From positions 81,477 to 145,476 of the forward strand of contig NZ_FYEB01000014.1 in assembly GCF_900187445.1 (NCBI RefSeq): a DNA stretch of 64,000 bases, read 5' to 3'. Source of the DNA: Pseudomonas sp. Irchel s3b2 (GTDB lineage: Bacteria; Pseudomonadota; Gammaproteobacteria; Pseudomonadales; Pseudomonadaceae). A model generated the notes under the pieces. The model was not told the origin of the DNA. It ran no database searches and worked only from the letters and a program-made list of their open reading frames with translations. The translations under genes were made by a program, and so were the position numbers. Within the stretch, counting starts at the first letter, position 1, and every line of letters begins with the position of its first letter. Positions 62,553-64,000 of this stretch are shown one piece after another.

Positions 62553-63833
62553 ATGAATGATCAGGCCAATAGCGTCGACGAACGCTATGTAGCGGCGACA
62601 CCAGCGAGCCTCGAAAGCTGGAATCGCCATGACACCACCTGGATGCTGGGCCTGTTTGGCACGGCCATCGGGGCCGGCACCCTGTTTTTGCCGATCAACG
62701 CGGGGCTGGGCGGCTTCTGGCCGCTGTTGATCCTGGCATTGCTGGCATTTCCCATGACGTTTTACGCACACCGTGGCCTTACTCGCTTTGTGTTGTCCGG
62801 CCGCGAAGGCGCCGACATCACTGAAGTGGTGGAAGAACACTTCGGCATCAAGGCGGGTGCGCTGATCACGTTGCTGTATTTCTTTGCGATCTTCCCGATC
62901 CTGCTGATCTACAGCGTGGCCCTGACCAACACCGTGGGCAGTTTTCTCGAGCATCAATTGCACATCATGCCGCCACCGCGCGCTGTGCTGTCGTTCGTGC
63001 TGATCCTCGGCCTGCTGGCGGTGGTACGTTGCGGTGAGCAAGTGATCGTCAAAGCCATGAGCCTGATGGTGTACCCGTTCATCGTTGCGCTGCTGTTCCT
63101 GGCGGTGTTTCTGATTCCGCACTGGAATGGCGGCATCCTCAGCACCGCGACCACGCTGCCCGAGTCGTCGGCGCTGCTGCATACCCTGTGGCTGGCGATT
63201 CCAGTGATGGTGTTCTCGTTCAACCATTCGCCGATCATCTCGGCGTTCGCGGTGGACCAGAAGCGTCGTTACGGCGCGCATGCCGAAGAGCGCAGCTCGC
63301 AGATCCTGTCCCGTGCCCACATCTTGATGGTGGTGATGGTGCTGTTCTTCGTCTTCAGCTGCGTGCTGACCCTGTCGCCGGCGCAACTGGCCGAAGCCAA
63401 GGCGCAGAACCTGTCGATCCTGTCGTACCTGGCCAACCACTTCAGCAACCCGACCATCGCCTTTGCTGCGCCGTTGATTGCCTTCGTGGCCATTTCCAAG
63501 TCGTTCCTGGGCCACTACATCGGCGCCAGTGAAGGCTTGAAGGGCCTGATCGTCAAGAGCGGCAAACGCCCGGCACCGAGAACGCTGGACCGCATGACTG
63601 CGGCGTTCATGCTGGTGGTCTGCTGGATCGTTGCGACCCTGAACCCAAGCATTCTCGGCATGATCGAAACCCTCGGCGGCCCGATTATCGCGGCGATCCT
63701 GTTCCTGATGCCGATGTACGCGATCCGCAAGGTTCCGGCGATGGCGCGCTTTCGTGGTCAAGCCTCTAACGTCTTCGTGACGGCGGTAGGCCTGGTGGCG
63801 ATTTCGGCGTTGATCTATTCCCTGACAGCCTGA
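62553..63833 (+). CDS. Hydroxy/aromatic amino acid permease (SdaC/HAAAP family)
   Basis: A 426-residue, 11-segment transporter: DTTWMLGLFGTAIGAGTLFL at the start, SFNHSPIISAF in the centre, SKSFLGHYIGASEG later. HAAAP members take up serine, threonine or aromatic amino acids with protons; the TAIGAGTLFLPI form and length fit the SdaC (serine) side. Start at 62553 has GGAG nine bases upstream. Terminator right after the stop. Confidence 0.9.
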   Translation: MNDQANSVDERYVAATPASLESWNRHDTTWMLGLFGTAIGAGTLFLPINAGLGGFWPLLILALLAFPMTFYAHRGLTRFVLSGREGADITEVVEEHFGIKAGALITLLYFFAIFPILLIYSVALTNTVGSFLEHQLHIMPPPRAVLSFVLILGLLAVVRCGEQVIVKAMSLMVYPFIVALLFLAVFLIPHWNGGILSTATTLPESSALLHTLWLAIPVMVFSFNHSPIISAFAVDQKRRYGAHAEERSSQILSRAHILMVVMVLFFVFSCVLTLSPAQLAEAKAQNLSILSYLANHFSNPTIAFAAPLIAFVAISKSFLGHYIGASEGLKGLIVKSGKRPAPRTLDRMTAAFMLVVCWIVATLNPSILGMIETLGGPIIAAILFLMPMYAIRKVPAMARFRGQASNVFVTAVGLVAISALIYSLTA

Positions 63834-63844
63834 TCAAGCAAAAC

Positions 63845-63873
63845 AACGGCCGCACAGTGCGGCCGTTTTTTTT
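63845..63873 (+). terminator. Rho-independent terminator of the permease gene
   Basis: AACGGCCGCAC-AGTGCGGCCGTT stem followed by TTTTTTT, 12 bp past the stop; the group II intron begins right after the T run. Confidence 0.9.
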
Positions 63874-63874
63874 G

Positions 63875-64000
63875 GTGCGCCAGGCATGGCGCGTTGCGCG
63901 CAAGCGCAACCCGCTTGGCTGTGGTGGCCAAGCGGGTGACTTGGAGGTGCAAGTCCTCTACACACCCGGCAAGGGGAAGTGTTAGCCAGAGGCAAGGGTG
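63875..64000 (+). mobile_element. 5' end of a group II intron (runs off the right edge)
   Basis: Starts GTGCGCC after the terminator T run. The following sequence shows a perfect stem CCCGCTTGG / CCAAGCGGG and the words GGAGGTGCAAGTCCTC and AAGTGTTAGCCAGAGGCAAG, typical of domain I of bacterial group II introns. Insertion just after a terminator is the habit of class IIC introns. The reverse transcriptase gene is expected beyond the window. Confidence 0.8.

Noticed and set aside
62445..63761. A 438-codon minus-strand frame opposite the amino acid permease
   Set aside because: A mirror of a real membrane-protein gene; composition (His, Arg, Gln) is an artefact of the opposite strand.

Overview
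The window is chromosomal DNA of a Pseudomonas, most likely from the P. fluorescens group. The support is the high GC content, several families of REP/REPIN palindromes in the gaps, a RAYT transposase gene, a DUF1652 gene, and gene orders known from Pseudomonas: a bkdR-bkdA1A2B-lpdV locus, a quinoprotein alcohol oxidation (exa/ped/erc) cluster, and a reductive pyrimidine (pyd) cluster. Assignments were made by reading the sequence and from knowledge of the families; no search was run.

Layout. 1-3.1 kb: the start of a PAS sensor gene running off the left edge, an FKBP-type isomerase, and a bacteriocin-like toxin with a colicin E3-like nuclease tip followed by two probable immunity genes. 3.6-8.5 kb: a CDF metal exporter, a divergent P450/ArsR-type regulator pair, a divergent LysE exporter/LysR pair and a small membrane protein. 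8.6-15.5 kb: ilvE and the branched-chain keto acid dehydrogenase operon with its Lrp-type regulator, so branched-chain amino acid transamination and oxidative decarboxylation are close together. 15.5-17.3 kb: a sulfur-type metallo-beta-lactamase protein divergent from a TauE/SafE permease.

17.5-41.6 kb is the main block: porin, FIST sensor, NahK-like hybrid kinase, ErbR/AgmR response regulator, CXXCW protein, ABC transporter, beta-propeller and binding protein, cytochrome c (PedF), a second binding protein, a SoxYZ-like carrier, a zinc hydrolase, a PedH-type quinoprotein alcohol dehydrogenase, an aldehyde dehydrogenase, pqqA, B, C and E, ErcA and the ErcS kinase. Alcohols would be oxidised in the periplasm by the PQQ enzyme, electrons would leave through PedF, and aldehydes would be oxidised further in the cytoplasm. 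A 13-bp motif (consensus TACYAARGWAGYA) lies 64-108 bp before six genes of this block and is a candidate shared operator. The dehydrogenase carries the extra aspartate of lanthanide-dependent enzymes, no calcium-type partner is present, and pqqD is missing.

41.7-50.2 kb holds reductive pyrimidine catabolism: TetR regulator, PreA and PreT (dihydropyrimidine dehydrogenase), dihydropyrimidinase, NCS1 permease and the ureidopropionase-type amidohydrolase. 50.3-55.5 kb: a two-gene YeeE/YedE transporter, an AhpD-like protein with an ECF41-type sigma factor, a RAYT transposase between two REPINs, a PAS-LuxR regulator and a DUF1652 protein. 55.5-62.5 kb is rich in repeats: a ~300-bp element followed by (AAAGCC)15, then a ~930-bp element made of two inverted copies of that sequence inserted into a REP, among an oxidoreductase, an SDR/phosphotransferase pair and a 2-hydroxyacid dehydrogenase. 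The window ends with an amino acid permease, its terminator and, directly after it, the 5' end of what looks like a group II intron.
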